From: Sclerurus mexicanus
Lineage: Eukaryota; Chordata; Aves; Passeriformes; Furnariidae
DNA: 64,000 bases
Assembly: GCA_013396755.1 (NCBI GenBank)
Contig: VWZF01005250.1
Coordinates: 1,605,765-1,669,764, forward strand
Reading direction: 5' to 3'
The notes beneath the pieces are model-generated. The model did not search any database. It was given only the letters and a program-made list of their open reading frames with translations, and had not been told where the DNA came from. This document shows, piece by piece, positions 1 through 28,900 of the stretch; the first letter of the stretch is position 1, and each line of letters opens with the position of its first letter. The position numbers and the translations under genes were made by a program.

Positions 1-15821
<15,821 letters not shown>

Positions 15822-16462
15822 GGTGACCAACTGTTTGCAACTGAACTCCAACCCATTCCCCAAATCTATTTTTGATGAGTTGTTTCCGTACAATAATGAA
15901 ATACTGCATCAGTCAAGAACAAGCAATTCTTGATACTGAGGCAATCTTTCTGAAATAATGAGGTAAATATGTTAATTTATAATCTAGATTTAATCACGAG
16001 TACAATAATTTTTCAAGACTTAAATGTATGTCTTTTCTAAAAATGAACTTTGAGCATGTATTTTCTAGAATTGTTAGAAAAACTAGGTGATATGAAAAAA
16101 CCTTGGTTTTGACCCTCCCTTTTTATCTTCTTTTTTGATATCTAATGTTCTCATTCAGCAGAAATTTAAAGATGAATGCACAATTAGTAGAGCTATTCCC
16201 CTCTTTTTTTCCCCCCTCTACATGGTCACTTCATTTTACAACAATAAAGATTCAGAACGGTTGTGTCAAAAGGTGATGTGTGCCAACACTGCTTTAAATG
16301 ACAGAAACACACTCATGTTCAAAGCAAATGTTTCAGTCTGAATCTGCCTTGGGCCTTATTAATATGAGCAGCTTGTTTCATCTGTTTCTTCCAGATCTGA
16401 TTTTTGTATTTTGGTTTGTTCCATTTAGAAGTTTCCAATAAATTTTTTAAATTGTCTTTCCT
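15822..16462 (+). other. BTBD8: BTBD8 3' untranslated region
   Basis: AT-rich sequence after the stop with candidate poly(A) signals at 16243-16248 and 16437-16442. The end is set about 20 bases past the second signal; a further AATAAA near 17424 could give a longer form. Confidence 0.6.
16437..16442 (+). promoter_or_regulatory. BTBD8: candidate BTBD8 polyadenylation signal
   Basis: AATAAA lies about 620 bases after the stop codon and is followed by T-rich sequence. AATAAA at 16243-16248 is an alternative proximal site. Confidence 0.55.
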
Positions 16463-19400
16463 TTAAATATAAGACTTCAGAGGGTCTGTCCTATAGGAAG
16501 AGCACTGTTCCTTTCTTGGAAATGCACGTTTAAGTAAATACTTTAAATTACATAGTGCATGAATTCAAATGAGTTGGTAGAATGCTGCCACTGTTCTAAG
16601 AAACAGCAAGTATGATGTTTCCAAAAATACATCAGATTCTGAAGTTGTGGTCAGTGTTACATCAGAAGTCTGATGTTGAGTAGAATTACCTTCTGGCATC
16701 AATTCATGACCCTTGCACCCTCCTGATGCTGGGGCATAACAAGATTCTCAAGAATTAGTTTTTGTTTGTTTTCACAGATGCTACATTTTTGAGCAGTAAT
16801 AGGATTCCTGCATCTTCATTAATTTCTCTAGTGTAGTTTTTATATATTGAAACAATGTTAATATAACTTCTGAATCAGAGTGAAATAGGATGCACAGCTT
16901 GTTCTGCTGCGTTTGTCTATTTGGGTGTGGATAGGACTGGTTATTTTCTGATTTGACAAGGAGGAAGGAGTGAGAAACTATTCGTAATTCTTACCAAATC
17001 AAAACTTCTGAAACAGACAAGTTTTTCCCCTTGCAAAGGTTGGGTCCTCTGAAATATCTGCATTATGGAAACAGTAGGGCTTGTTCTTTCATACAGCTCT
17101 AAGTCTACACGGGAAGTGTTCTACCTCCTCTTAGCCATTAACAGAAGTGCCTTCTGCAGTAAGTGCCATATGGCAGTAAATGGCTACTAACATTCTTTTT
17201 GTGTTGAAGCTATTTAAGATAAGTACACAACTTAAGCTGGCTGTAACCGCTGATAACATGGTCAGTTTTGCAAGCTTTTGCACAATTCCAACAGTGCACC
17301 TTATTTTTTTTGACAAACTTCATTTCTTTCTGTTCATAGTCAAACTCAGTTCTGTGCAAATGCTTAGTTGTCCTAGCATATGATTAAAGAAGTTATGACT
17401 TGTCTTACCTTTGGATTTGACATAATAAAGAGCTTTGAGGCAAAATAGTTTATCTAGAAAGCCACATTGTTGAACTTCTGGTACAAAAGTAAAAGTAATG
17501 TTTTATTCTCCTCAGAATGAACAGAGGAAGAATTTTATCTTATTCCTTAATAACAAGGTAGGCAAAAAAGAGGAAAGCCTTCCTTTCTCTTTATGTCAGT
17601 GGAGGGCTCTAAATTCGGGGAAGGAAGATGTTCAGTCTCATAATAAAAATCTCTGTAACCTATTCTTTTAGCAGCAGCATCAATAGTCTGTGATATTATA
17701 ATTCAAAATATTTTTCATGTAATACACTGTATTTAACCCAGTCTTCAAATTGAGGAACTTGGAAGAACCTTTAGAAGTGCAAATCATGAAGAAACCTGTT
17801 TTTCACCTTCAAAGTTTACAAGGTATATCAATAGGGGGTAATCCTTTGAATACAAGAACAAGCTATGGTATTAGCCAAAGTAAAATATGAAACTCAAGAG
17901 AAGCTCTTGCAGAAGACTGAAGAATAGAGTTCTCTTCAATTTCTGTTTAAAACACTAAAGTAAAACTTGTTTACCAAAAAGTTCAATCAACTTTAAAATT
18001 GTTTTTAAAATTGATGATGTTCTGATAGCGGGCATTCACACATTAAACAAGATGAATTGATGGAAAGGAGAACTGACAGACAGTGTCTGTTTTTTGCTTT
18101 GGCCATATTTTTAACTTCTTACTGGATTGATAAAGTAGCAGTGAAGTGACACACAAAGTTTCATGTTTGTTGTTTGAAATACAATCACATATAGGAGGTT
18201 TTAAATTGCTTTTTTTCTTTGCATTTACTTTTCCATTTGTATCAAAATTAAATTAGCTTCTCTCTTCAAATCCCCAGTGATGTTGCTGCAATTCCTTTAA
18301 CAATTTTGCAGCAGACCACTGATTAGGATATAGCATTGTTCAGTTGTTACATATGCAGCCATAGAATGCAGTTTCCCACAGCCAAATAGTGCCTGTAGAA
18401 GTAGCAGGAATAGAAAAGGGTATTGTTTTTAATTTGCGTTACCAGAGTGCCTGTGAGGCTTAATCAGACCAACGTCCCACTGGCTAGACATTGTAAAAAC
18501 CCAGAACGAAAACAAAGACTTCCCACAGAGTGGTTATAATCCAAGTTAAGACAAAAGACAAAAAAAAATGCACATGGATGGAAAAGTAAAATAAGCGTGT
18601 CAATATTTATCTAGCTGATTAGCAATGGTCTCAGCACATCATCAGTTTAAACAGTCATTTTTCTCTCCTGGATGCATTATGAGAAGGGGAAGCTGGAGGG
18701 TGAGATTTGGAGGCTGAATAATGAGGGAGCTGGAAGAATCTATTCCTGACCAGCCTTGTGTGCTAGCTTAACTCTCTTCTGACCCTGACCTCTTCCAGGA
18801 GGATGTGCAAGCTTTAAGCCAGGTGTAGGTGGCTGGCTGTTTAATAGTATTGGTCACCTGAGTTCTTTGGAGTCCTGCTCATGCCTCCTGACAGTGATTT
18901 TGTCACTGTATTGGGCTCTTCTCCTAAACATGGGAGAATGGATAAAGGTTTGTTCGAAAACTTCATAGAGAAGCAACCAAAGCTAGTGTCATAGGCTCCA
19001 AGTGAATAGTGATTAGGAGGTCCTGAAGGACCTCTAAAGTAAAGACAAGGTAGGTACGTCTGATGAAACAGTGAAAGGGCATCAGTGAAGAAACTAAAGA
19101 GATGGAATAGTCAAAATATTGTTTAAGGATTTACCTTTGCAGTAGTATTTTGAATAAGAGCAGTGAACTTGCTTTGTCAAAGCCTGAGAAGACAATGTTG
19201 CAGTTAACAGGTGATATTGACAATTTACCTGAGATTATTTGAATGGGCAAAGGTGTCTGTATCCTACAGGTAGTACCACCAAATTTAATAAACTGTCAGT
19301 GAAATTTAGAGGAGAGGACTCAGAAATCAAAGTTTAAGATAATGACCCTGATTTTGCCTATCTTGAATGACATGTTATGAAAGTGAAAAATAAGGAAGGA

Positions 19401-20211
19401 TGTTTTATATGTATGAAGATACTAAGTTTTAGAAAGACTGTACTTCAAAAAAGTGGTCTGTAGTCAGAGTCTAGTCTGGACTGGAGAAGCAGCTCTGCCA
19501 GGTTTTTACATACAGATACTAGCTAAAATTGTATTTGTGGAATAAATCACCAACAGACATATTGCAAAGGGAAAATGGAGGCAAATGGAGGCCAAAACAC
19601 ATGGAACCCTAAAAGAAATGGGGGAAAGTGGAGGTTCTTCCAAATAATCTGCTCAAAAAAAATGCATTAGGGAAGCAAAGGAAACAAAGATGGAAACGGA
19701 GTCAAATGAGGATGACAGGGTTTAAGGGAAACTGCACCACTGCCTTCAGTGAACAAGGTCCACAAGGCAGATGTATAAAATACCGGTTTAGAGGTTGGTT
19801 AAGAAAGTGTTCTTAAGGACTGTGGTCAAAAGGAGATGTTGGCTGGCAGAGTGAAAGGCAGATGTCAGTTTGGTAGAGCGTGACAGAATGGCAGGAAGGA
19901 AACTGAGCCTGACCACTAAGAGAGAAACACCAGTTAGAAAAGCAGATCAGTTAATAATATATTTTGGGTTGCTTTTTCAATGCATGTGATTAGAGCATGT
20001 TTATGTAGTGTAGCAAAAGAAATGTGGAGACTGAGGCATAGAGTGAAGATCAGGAGAGATAAGTAAGCATGAAATGAGATCAGCAGGCAGTCTGGGCTGC
20101 TCCAGGTGATCAGATAAGTGCATAAAACCCAGACATCTGCTTTTATGGCGTAGGGGTAGTGAAAAGGACACTCTGTATATTCATAGTTCTTTTCCTTAGA
20201 AAAACTTTTTC

Positions 20212-20365
20212 TAGAATCATAGAATTACAGAAAAGCCATAGAACTACAGGAAAATGCAGGCTTGAACGGACCTCTAAAGGTCTCTAGTCCAACCTCCTGC
20301 TAAAAGCAGGGGTAACTTCAAAGCTAAATCAGGTTGCCAGGGCCTCATCAAGGCCCAGTGCATAT
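20212..20365 (-). mobile_element. CR1 retrotransposon 3'-end fragment (reverse orientation)
   Basis: It starts with the repeated tail unit in reverse (agaatcatagaattacag) followed by ggacctctaaaggtctctag, tccaacctcctgc and gggcctcatcaaggcc. This is the reverse-complement signature of an avian CR1 3' untranslated end. It is short and 5'-truncated. Confidence 0.85.
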
Positions 20366-23300
20366 AAGGCAGAAACACAGTGCTTCCAGGAAACAGTTAT
20401 TTGAGATAAAAATATTCCAATAATAATAAAACTAAGTATCATTGGAAAATATTAGTAATTAAGTACAAGAAATATGGCTTGCTTGCAATATTTTTAAGTT
20501 CTGGATGGTGTGTGACTGAACTGTACATGTTTAATCTTACTCCACACTTTTTAAGGTTTAAAATTATTTCAAAATTATATTGAATTTTTGAGTTTGCAAA
20601 TTTTATTATTATTTTGGAAGAATTGGGGCAAGGGAACTTCCCATGTTTCTCACAAAAACTGTCCATAGGACTTGTTCCCCTTGAATTGTCTATCTGTTTT
20701 TTTCAGGGAATATGTAAAAACAAACAAACAAATTCACACACCTGTTCTAGGTACAGATGTAGGAGACTGTTTTAAAACTTTTGATATATATTATTGCCAT
20801 CTGGAAAATGATTAGTGGCATGCTCATTCTGCTTTGCTCCAGAAAATCTAAACCTTTGCATGAAGGAATTAAGAACTGCTCTTACGTTGTTCATCTGTTG
20901 CTCAGAACCAAGACATTTAAGAATTCTTCATTTTGCTTTCGTTAAATGTCAAAAAATAGACTGTTGACCTCAGCTGAAGCAGGTTCAGGGCTTGCCTATA
21001 TTAATGCATGTACCAGAAAGGTTATTTTTCCAATATATCTATTTCATAGTTTTCTAGTTTGACTCTACTAATACCATTGTACAATTGTAGGTGTGACAAA
21101 TTACAGCTAGAAAGACTTCAATTTATTAGTCATAATTGTATGCATTCTGTTAATATTTCATGCCTGGGGTGATTTAACATTTGTACATTGATGGATTACA
21201 TTCTTGCCAGGACTACACACGAACTGAGGACAAAAAATAGAATGAGAATTATTGCAGTTTTGTTACAACAGATGATTTCCTGGAAATGGGCTTTTAGATC
21301 TGAAATCCAGTATAATTAGAAGCTTTCATCTCTTGCAGAAAGTCCATACTGATTTTCATCTCTCTCTCAAAACACAAGCTATATATGATATTTTTTGAAA
21401 AATAAGCTTTAATGTGTTGAATTTTGGAAAAATTACAGCTCAAATCTTTTTAGCTAATTTAAAACCAAGTTTCTTCCTACTGACAACTACTATTTTTGTT
21501 TAAGGAAACTAAACCTGTAACACAGGAAAGTGATTTATCTAAAAACTGGGTATCAATTGGGGAAAAAATACTGGATTTGATAATCTCTTTGATTTTTTTA
21601 CATTTGGTAACTAATAACTGAAGAAGCTATACAGTGCAGACATGCACACACACCTGTTTATTTCTTACAGTTGACCTTCCTTTTATACTTTGCAGTCTGT
21701 ACTGTACAGTCCATTAGGCCACAGTGCTGCAAACATAGGAGCAAATCCACATCCACATTTGCAGATTGGCTTTCAGTTTAACACTGGCTTTTTGGAAAGG
21801 GTAATGGAGCTGGCACTGGGGGCAGGCACTGTGCACACTTGTGCTGTTATACGGTACTCAGCTTAATGAGTTTCTAATCCTGATGAGCCATCTGGATGCA
21901 GTTAAAGTATGAAATAATTAATAATGGAATTCCATTAAATTGCTTCCTTGTTCTTTGTGATTTATTGCTGAATTTCCCAGCTCAGAAGACTATTCAGTTA
22001 GAGAAATCAAAGTCCTAAGAAATCACAACCTTTTCCACTATGTGCAACAAAATTTCTTTTGCTATCGCACATTAAAATATGAATACTGATCATGTCTTCA
22101 GTAACTCAAACCTTGGTACTTGGAGGGGCTGACTATAACTCAGTAACTAGATGTATTTAACAAGGACATTGATGGTCAAAATAGGTTTTGTATGTTAACA
22201 GATGATGACTGTTAACTGGATTAGAGTGTATATTCTGGTGAATCTGAACAGAAGAGGCTCACATGCATAAATTTGGGACTCAGCCCAATGACTCAGGTAA
22301 TCCCTCAGATTTTGTACTTGTGCATGCAAGTGAAGGTGACTACTTTTTCTCAGCTCCTGCTGAAGTTAGTGTGTGGTATCAGATCCACATTAATAAAAAT
22401 CAGCATATTTAAGTGTCTGAATAGAAAGACTACTTACCTGAGTAAAAACTTTGGCTCATGTAACTTAAGTCTATAACCCACTTTTGAGATTGATCTCACC
22501 AATTTATTTAAACCTACAGCATCCTCATTTATGCAATCCTTATTTAGGAATTTTTGTGGGTTTACTACATTTGTGTTTAATGAAATAATTTTAGATCTTC
22601 ACCTTTTTTTTAATAACATTCCTTTGAGTGTGGCATGGCATCCTGCCTCTCAGTAGAGTTATATCAGTGTGCTTAAGATCAGTATAAATAGGACAAACCA
22701 TATGTACATGCCAGACCTAGTGTACGTATGTTAAAACTTTATGTGACCTTTATAGAACGAGGTAATTTTAATGTCCACAAACATGAGACAAGATTAACCC
22801 AATATATGTATAATGGGATGCATCTGGAGAAATGTTTGAGTCACTGCCTGTAGTCCATGGCTTTATGGTCCAAGAATATTTTGACCACTCAGTCTGGTGG
22901 AGGGAGGGGGAGGGCTTTAAGGTCTCAAACTGAATGCTTGCATGTTTTCCAACTGCTTGCTTTTCAGACTTAGATAATTAGCTGGGGCCTAAGTAATCAT
23001 ACTTCCAAATGACTCCTTGTCAACCTGGTCTGTTTCCAGAGTATCTGTATGTTTACATAGTCCCACAACCTTTCTTCCCTATGCTACATACTGAAGGTTC
23101 TTAGTTGATTTCTGTATGACAGAAAATAATAAACCTCTGTGTAAGTTAAATGCTGAGTCATTGTACTTCATTCAACTTGGACTGCTGACATGAATTTTTA
23201 TGTGTGCTCTGTAAATTGCAAAAAAAAGTGTTACTTTCCTTTTCTACCTGTTTAGTGAATCTTCACTCTTCCTCTTTCTTCTCTGAAAGCTAAAAAATAA

Positions 23301-24939
23301 GTTTTCTTTGATTGTGTCATCAGAGAACAGGGCAGTAATGTGTGTGAAGATCAACCATCAGTTCTCATATAAAAATGCATACAGAGGAAGATACCTGTGT
23401 AACTGCCCTACAGAATCAAAAAATGGTGCTGCTGTAGAACATACAGGATATGGTTCTGGACAGCACAGAGAAACACTAATTAGATGATAGACTGTCTTGT
23501 CATAAATTAGTTATTCATCCAAATGCTTACGCCATTAGCTTCATCATACGGGAGTTGTAATCCCAAGATCTTTCTATTCCTGCCTAAATGGGGTTCTCTG
23601 CTCTGCTTCCAGGAATTATTTGATACGCTGCCAGACTTGGCCCTGTTCTTTCTCTCTCCTTCACCTTCACCCATTTGTGAAATGCACCCATGTAGGTATG
23701 TGGGAAAGAAATGCCTCTGAGATTTAAAGCTAAGACTAACAAAATGTCAGAAACTGTCACAGTAGAGATAACCCTAAGTATTAGCTCATCAGATAGCACA
23801 GGATTCCTCAAAAGTCACTTTTGAGAAGGGAAGCTTCTGTGGAGAAGGATGCTCTGAAGAATGCACAGTCCAGAAAAACCTATTGTCTTTGAGTCCACGC
23901 TCTCTTTAATTGGCCTTCTGACATTAGGCTCAAAAAAAGAGAAAGCCAAGTCACCTAGTGAGATTCAGACTTAAATGGTATTGCAGAACAAACTTCTACC
24001 AGAATTGCCCCTTGTCCAGGGGCTCAGCATGCCCCACTGCGTAAGACTTGAACCAGAGAGGACTTAGGCCAGGACACAGCGGGGTCTGCTGGGCTCTGTA
24101 TTTTGTGTCTCAGAAGAGAGTCTTATTTTTATTTCAAATGTGAACTATTGTCAAATATAAGTGACAAGCAGAAAGATACTAAGTTTCTGGTATAAATTTT
24201 TGCCAACTGTAATTAAGATGCACAATTTATACAAGTAAATATGTAACAACTGGAGTCAAAATACTGACAGGAAACATTTTCTGTTAAGGTTGGGGTTTTC
24301 TCATTGTCCCACACTTATCCCTCATTGTACTTTGATGCCTCTCAAGTGGTATTTTGAGGTTGGGAGTGTCCAACTTCACGCAGAGTAAGTGGCTTTCGGG
24401 GAAAGAGGCATCTGCTGATATCCCAGGAGCCTAAATCCAGTGTTTACATGTCTTTGTTATTACATTTTTTTTAAGTAATAATGTACCCTTTTATGTACTG
24501 TGCATTTCTAACAGCATTACACTGAAGAAACAGAACTCTACTTACCTGGTAAAGATATTTACACTGGAAATAATTTTTTATTCCATTCTGTTCCCTCCTA
24601 TTTTTTTCTCCATCTGAATTGTTGTAATTCAATTAATGCATGTAACATACCAGACATAATCCAAAAGATTAGTTCAGATATGCTATAGTGTTATAAATCA
24701 AGTATAACCACTGCAACAAAACAGTTACTGCTCTTTACCCCTGGAACTTCTCTAGTGCTGAAGCAGAAGTTCATTCATAGTGTGCATGAATTCAAAATTC
24801 ACATTGACAGATGTCAGCAGAATCATTGATCCTCATCAGAAAACTGCCTTATTATTTTATAATTGTACTTTAAAATAACCCCTGCTGTTCTTAACCCCAC
24901 AATTTTGGGATGCAGCCACGGCACATGGTTCCACTGGGT

Positions 24940-25170
24940 CACAGGCCTGTTGGTCCTGTCCAGCCCTCGGAACGCTGCAGTCAGCATACCAAATACATCT
25001 GTTATTTTCCTTGCATTTGCTGACTCACGTTTACGCTCCACAGAAATCCAAAAATTCAGTATTAGAAATATCTGACTTACTACGAAGAGCAGCACGACAT
25101 TTCCGTGTCCTTGCGGGGCAGGGGAACCGTAACTCGGCGCATTCGACCACCACGGCAGGCAAATCAGACG
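24940..25170. other. minor CpG-containing segment upstream of C1orf146
   Basis: CpGs are clustered at about 25083-25160 (cgacatttccgtgtccttgc, ggaaccgtaactcggcgc) within otherwise AT-rich DNA, 220-300 bases before the main CpG island. It could hold an upstream non-coding exon or promoter element of C1orf146. The minus-strand open frame 24823-25179 (118 residues) has no recognisable family. Confidence 0.35.
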
Positions 25171-25833
25171 TGGATCCACCTCTGGTCTGGGACAAAAAGG
25201 GCAAGAGTCACTTTTAAATCACTAAGATGTCTAATAGTTTTTATACAAGCCAGATAATTTTCTGCCTAAATGTACACTTTTTAATATATAAACGAGGCCA
25301 CTTTCTTCTATTTTGCAATGCTCTAAGAGGTGTTCAAAAGGAAAAGCTTTTATTACAGTCCGACGTTTTCAGTAACATTCCCAGTGCAGTGTGCGAAGTG
25401 AGGCTGCCGCCCGGGCGAGCAGCGGGCTGGGAACCAGCGCTCTGGCGGCGCTGCTCGCTCCTCGGGCCGGGCACAGAAACTCCCGCAGCGCGCAGGAACC
25501 GCCGCGCACGGCGCGGCCGCGGAGGGTGCTCCACAGGAGCCCTGCAGAGGCAGGGAGGGCCGCCGAGCTGCACACCCCGGGGTCCAGAAGAGTCTGTGCC
25601 TTACAGAGGAAGCCTGCTCAGGTGCAGGCTCTTTAAAGCCATTTAGGTACCTACGAGCCATCTTAAATCAATTCAGTGGCACCTGTTACGTTTGGGGAAT
25701 GGAGTAGTGCCCTGGTTATTAGCCAGCTCTTTAACGTGTCCGTGTGCTTCAAACGCCCCGCCAGCTGTCAGGAGATAACTTGCTACCTCCCCTCGCCGAG
25801 CTGTCCAGCAGGTGCCGCGGGACCACTGCGGGA

Positions 25834-25917
25834 ATGGCAGCAGGCTCGGGGCAGCAGCAGCAGCAGCAGCAGCAGCAGGGCTGGGTAACAACAATCGTCC
25901 TGAGCACAGCCCTGCAG
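25834..25917 (+). CDS. C1orf146: C1orf146 exon 1 (start codon, polyQ)
   Basis: 28 codons: MAAGSG, then Gln x9, then [13 protein letters not shown]. The donor is ctgcag|gtgcgg, phase 0. The beta-strand-like WVTTIVLS aligns with the N-terminus of the mammalian protein. Confidence 0.9.
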
Positions 25918-28900
25918 GTGCGGCAGCGCCGGTCAGGACCTGCACCTCACTCACTAAGAACTGCTGAAAAAATCGTGTCTGGGGTCTGTGTGTGGGAATA
26001 TTCAATGTCAATGCATACAGCTTTCTGAGGATAAAACAGGGATATTACTCTGAATCTGCTTCTACTAGAGTACTGTTTGTGTGTGTGTGTGTTTTCTCCT
26101 AGCTACTTCCACATCTGTTTAGTATTCTTGTCACCTATTCTGAGTTCCACTGCTTTAGGATTGTTCTCCTGGCTCATCGTTTTTGCACTGTGCTGATGCT
26201 GTTTTCAGTTAGCACTATAAATAATTCCCTCAGAAATGGTTCTCAATTTTTCCAATTTCTCCCTAAACACTGTTTTCTACTACATAGTATCAGCATTGGG
26301 GCAGACAATTACTCAGAAAGCACGTAGTTCAGTTTAAAACTGAGTCTTATAGCTATTGATATATATTTATATCTGTTAACATCAGAAACCTTGACTGTAT
26401 TCCCAAGTGAAGTGAAAGGGTATGTCAATGAGCTGGTAATTAGTTTCTGCAGCTGAGGCCAATTTCATGCCAGCTGACAAGAATTTAGAGGCAAGAGGAC
26501 TGTGATTCACAGGCAAGAATATCTTATGCTAGCTTGGCTGACAAGGTTGTCACCTCATCTCTGCTGTGTAAATGAGTGAACCATGTTGAAGTAATTCCTG
26601 AATCACCTCAGTTTAAAGCCTATTCTCATTTGCCTTGGAATGTGCAACTGTAAACTGTGCCTGTTTGGGAACTGCTTCAAGAGCAACTGAATCCGTGATA
26701 TGGTGAGAGATACTGGATGGCAGTGATTTCATCAGCTATACCAGCACAACCCACTGCTATTAATAAGACCTCCAGCTCCATTCAAAACTGCTGCTGTTAG
26801 TAAGGGCTACCAGTACACAAGGCTGTGGAGATAGATGAACACAAATCTAAGATGGCTTTTCTCTATCAGTTTTGGTATGAGCTTTCTCTGTTTCCCATGC
26901 AGCTATCCTGTTCTTATAGCTGTTATTTATATTTGTGCATTAAATAATTCAGCAGAGATTTTCTCCAAAATTGTAGTTATAAGCAGTTGCCACTGAGTGT
27001 TCCCTTTCCAGACTGACTGAAGGCATGACATTTCAGGTTGCTGTCTCCTTCAGGGTTCACTTGCTGTACAGATTTTACTTTGTACTCTTCCACTAAATCA
27101 TTACACTTTCTTATATAGGCAGGGTGGCTGTGTTTCAAATGGGTAGGTTAAAGAACATAATACTAGCTAAAAAGGATTCAGTGACTTAACCTTTAAAATA
27201 TGTGTGTTCGAGCAGCTTCTGTGGAACATACTGCAGAAATGCTTTTTGCAAGCTGAAAAATACATCCAAACCCTTTCCATTCTGTAGATGATTATTAGTT
27301 TTCCTGAGTGGATTGAATTCTGTCACAAAGCTTTAAAGAAAATCACGTCCCATACAGAATTTCTGAACTGTTTTCCAACTGAGATGCTGACATCTGTGAA
27401 AATAATGCAGTCTAATTAACCAGAGTCCTAGAAACACACTACTGTTATGTTCCTCACTTCTGCAAATCCTCCTTTAGCACATCTTATACAAACAGACTGT
27501 AAAATGTTTGAGCTTCTTTATGCATTATGCAGGAGTTTCCTGAGACAAACTGAATGTATGCATACAGAGTTCTCATTCAGTATTTGTAACTTCCAATCAA
27601 ATACTTCAAAAGTTCATTAATTGAAAATGTTTAACATTTTAGTAGTTATTTTTTATTCCACTTGCAATTTAAAAAAATTTTAACAACAATGCTAAATGTC
27701 TGTCTATAATGGTTCAGATGATGCCTTAAGGGTATTTTTAACTTGTGGGCTGAAAACATATTTTTAAAATAACCTTTTAAAATTTAATTAGGATCATGAA
27801 ATTTCTACAATTCTACAGAGGCAACAACACCGAGTTCGATATTCAGAATCAGTGGAACCTGGATCCGTGATTTTTCCTCTTTCTGGTACAGTATTTCAAA
27901 GTTTATGTTTTTAAATCATGAACTCCAGTGAGGTAAAAGATCAGGCCTTGATGTCGGCTACGCTAAACTGAATAAAATCTGCCTTGTTGGAATGTTGTGC
28001 AGTAGTGGAAGGAGCTGTGGTATGGTTGCATGTAAATCAGATGAAACAGAGATCTTTAGGAACATTTTCATTGTTTTTTTACTTTCTTGGATGTATTGTA
28101 GAACAGCTATGTGTCTACCCTGAGTGGATTGAATATTTGGGGGTTTTTTATGATAGGGTAGAGAAATAACGTCTGAATTATTTGTAGTTTTATCTTAAAA
28201 TTAGTAGTCATCACTGGCCAAATCTCATGACTGCATTTCGCTCTCCAAGATGTGTAAATTCATTCAAGTGTCTTGTTCCATTGCACTTAAACTAATGGTT
28301 AATTTAAGAATTCTGCTTCCTGGTTGTGGTAAGAACTTAATCCCATTATTGCTATGACATGAACATTTATATAAGTTTCCTCAATAGGTATTGCATTTAT
28401 ACTGTCAGACACTCAAGATTTGCTTAGGAAAGGGGAAGAGGAGATTTTTGAAAGAATTCAGAAGTTCATAAGCATTCATCGGAACAGTTTTTTGGTTTTG
28501 TCGGCCGCTCTTCATGGACCAGAAGAATGGAGTGTCATGTTCAGGATTCAGAGAAGGTATGATTTCAACAGCAAACCAAACTTTTTATTGCTAGGAAGAA
28601 AAAAAGTAGCAGTCTTAGATTTGGTAATTTTATTTTAGGAATTAATGGGACAAGAGGCAATGGGCAGAAACTGATGCACAGGAAGTTCCACCTGAATATT
28701 GATTTAATCTTTTTGAATTTCAGTAAAGCTTTCAATACCATCTCTCACAGGATCCTTCTGGACGAACTGTCCAGCACACAGCTGGATAAACACATCATGC
28801 CGTGGGTGAGCAATTGGCTCATGGGTTGAGCACAGAGGGTAAGAGTGAATGGGATGGCATCAGACTGGTGACCTGTCACTAGTGGGGTTCCAGAAGGCTC

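Larger units (their letters stand above)
16463..25384. other. gene-poor interval between BTBD8 and C1orf146
   Basis: About 8.9 kb without a coding exon I can support. It contains one CR1 3'-end fragment (20212-20365). A stretch at about 18660-20150 has a slightly higher G content and looks like very old repeat or transcribed spacer, but I cannot classify it. Open frames in it are short and lack family-like sequence. Confidence 0.6.
25385..25935 (+). promoter_or_regulatory. C1orf146: CpG island / promoter region of C1orf146
   Basis: GC-rich, CpG-dense sequence (for example gccgcgcacggcgcggccgc near 25500) in an AT-rich neighbourhood. It spans the first coding exon of C1orf146. No TATA box was identified; the transcription start cannot be placed. 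Several overlapping open frames of 60-140 residues on both strands here are caused by GC content. Confidence 0.7.

Noticed and set aside
24823..25179. 118-residue minus-strand open frame
   Set aside because: No family resemblance, no convincing splice partners, not in a gene context. Left as part of the upstream CpG segment.
25227..26028. Cluster of 60-140 residue open frames on both strands around the C1orf146 CpG island
   Set aside because: Only the segment 25834-25917 fits the protein family and splices in phase; the others are composition artefacts.
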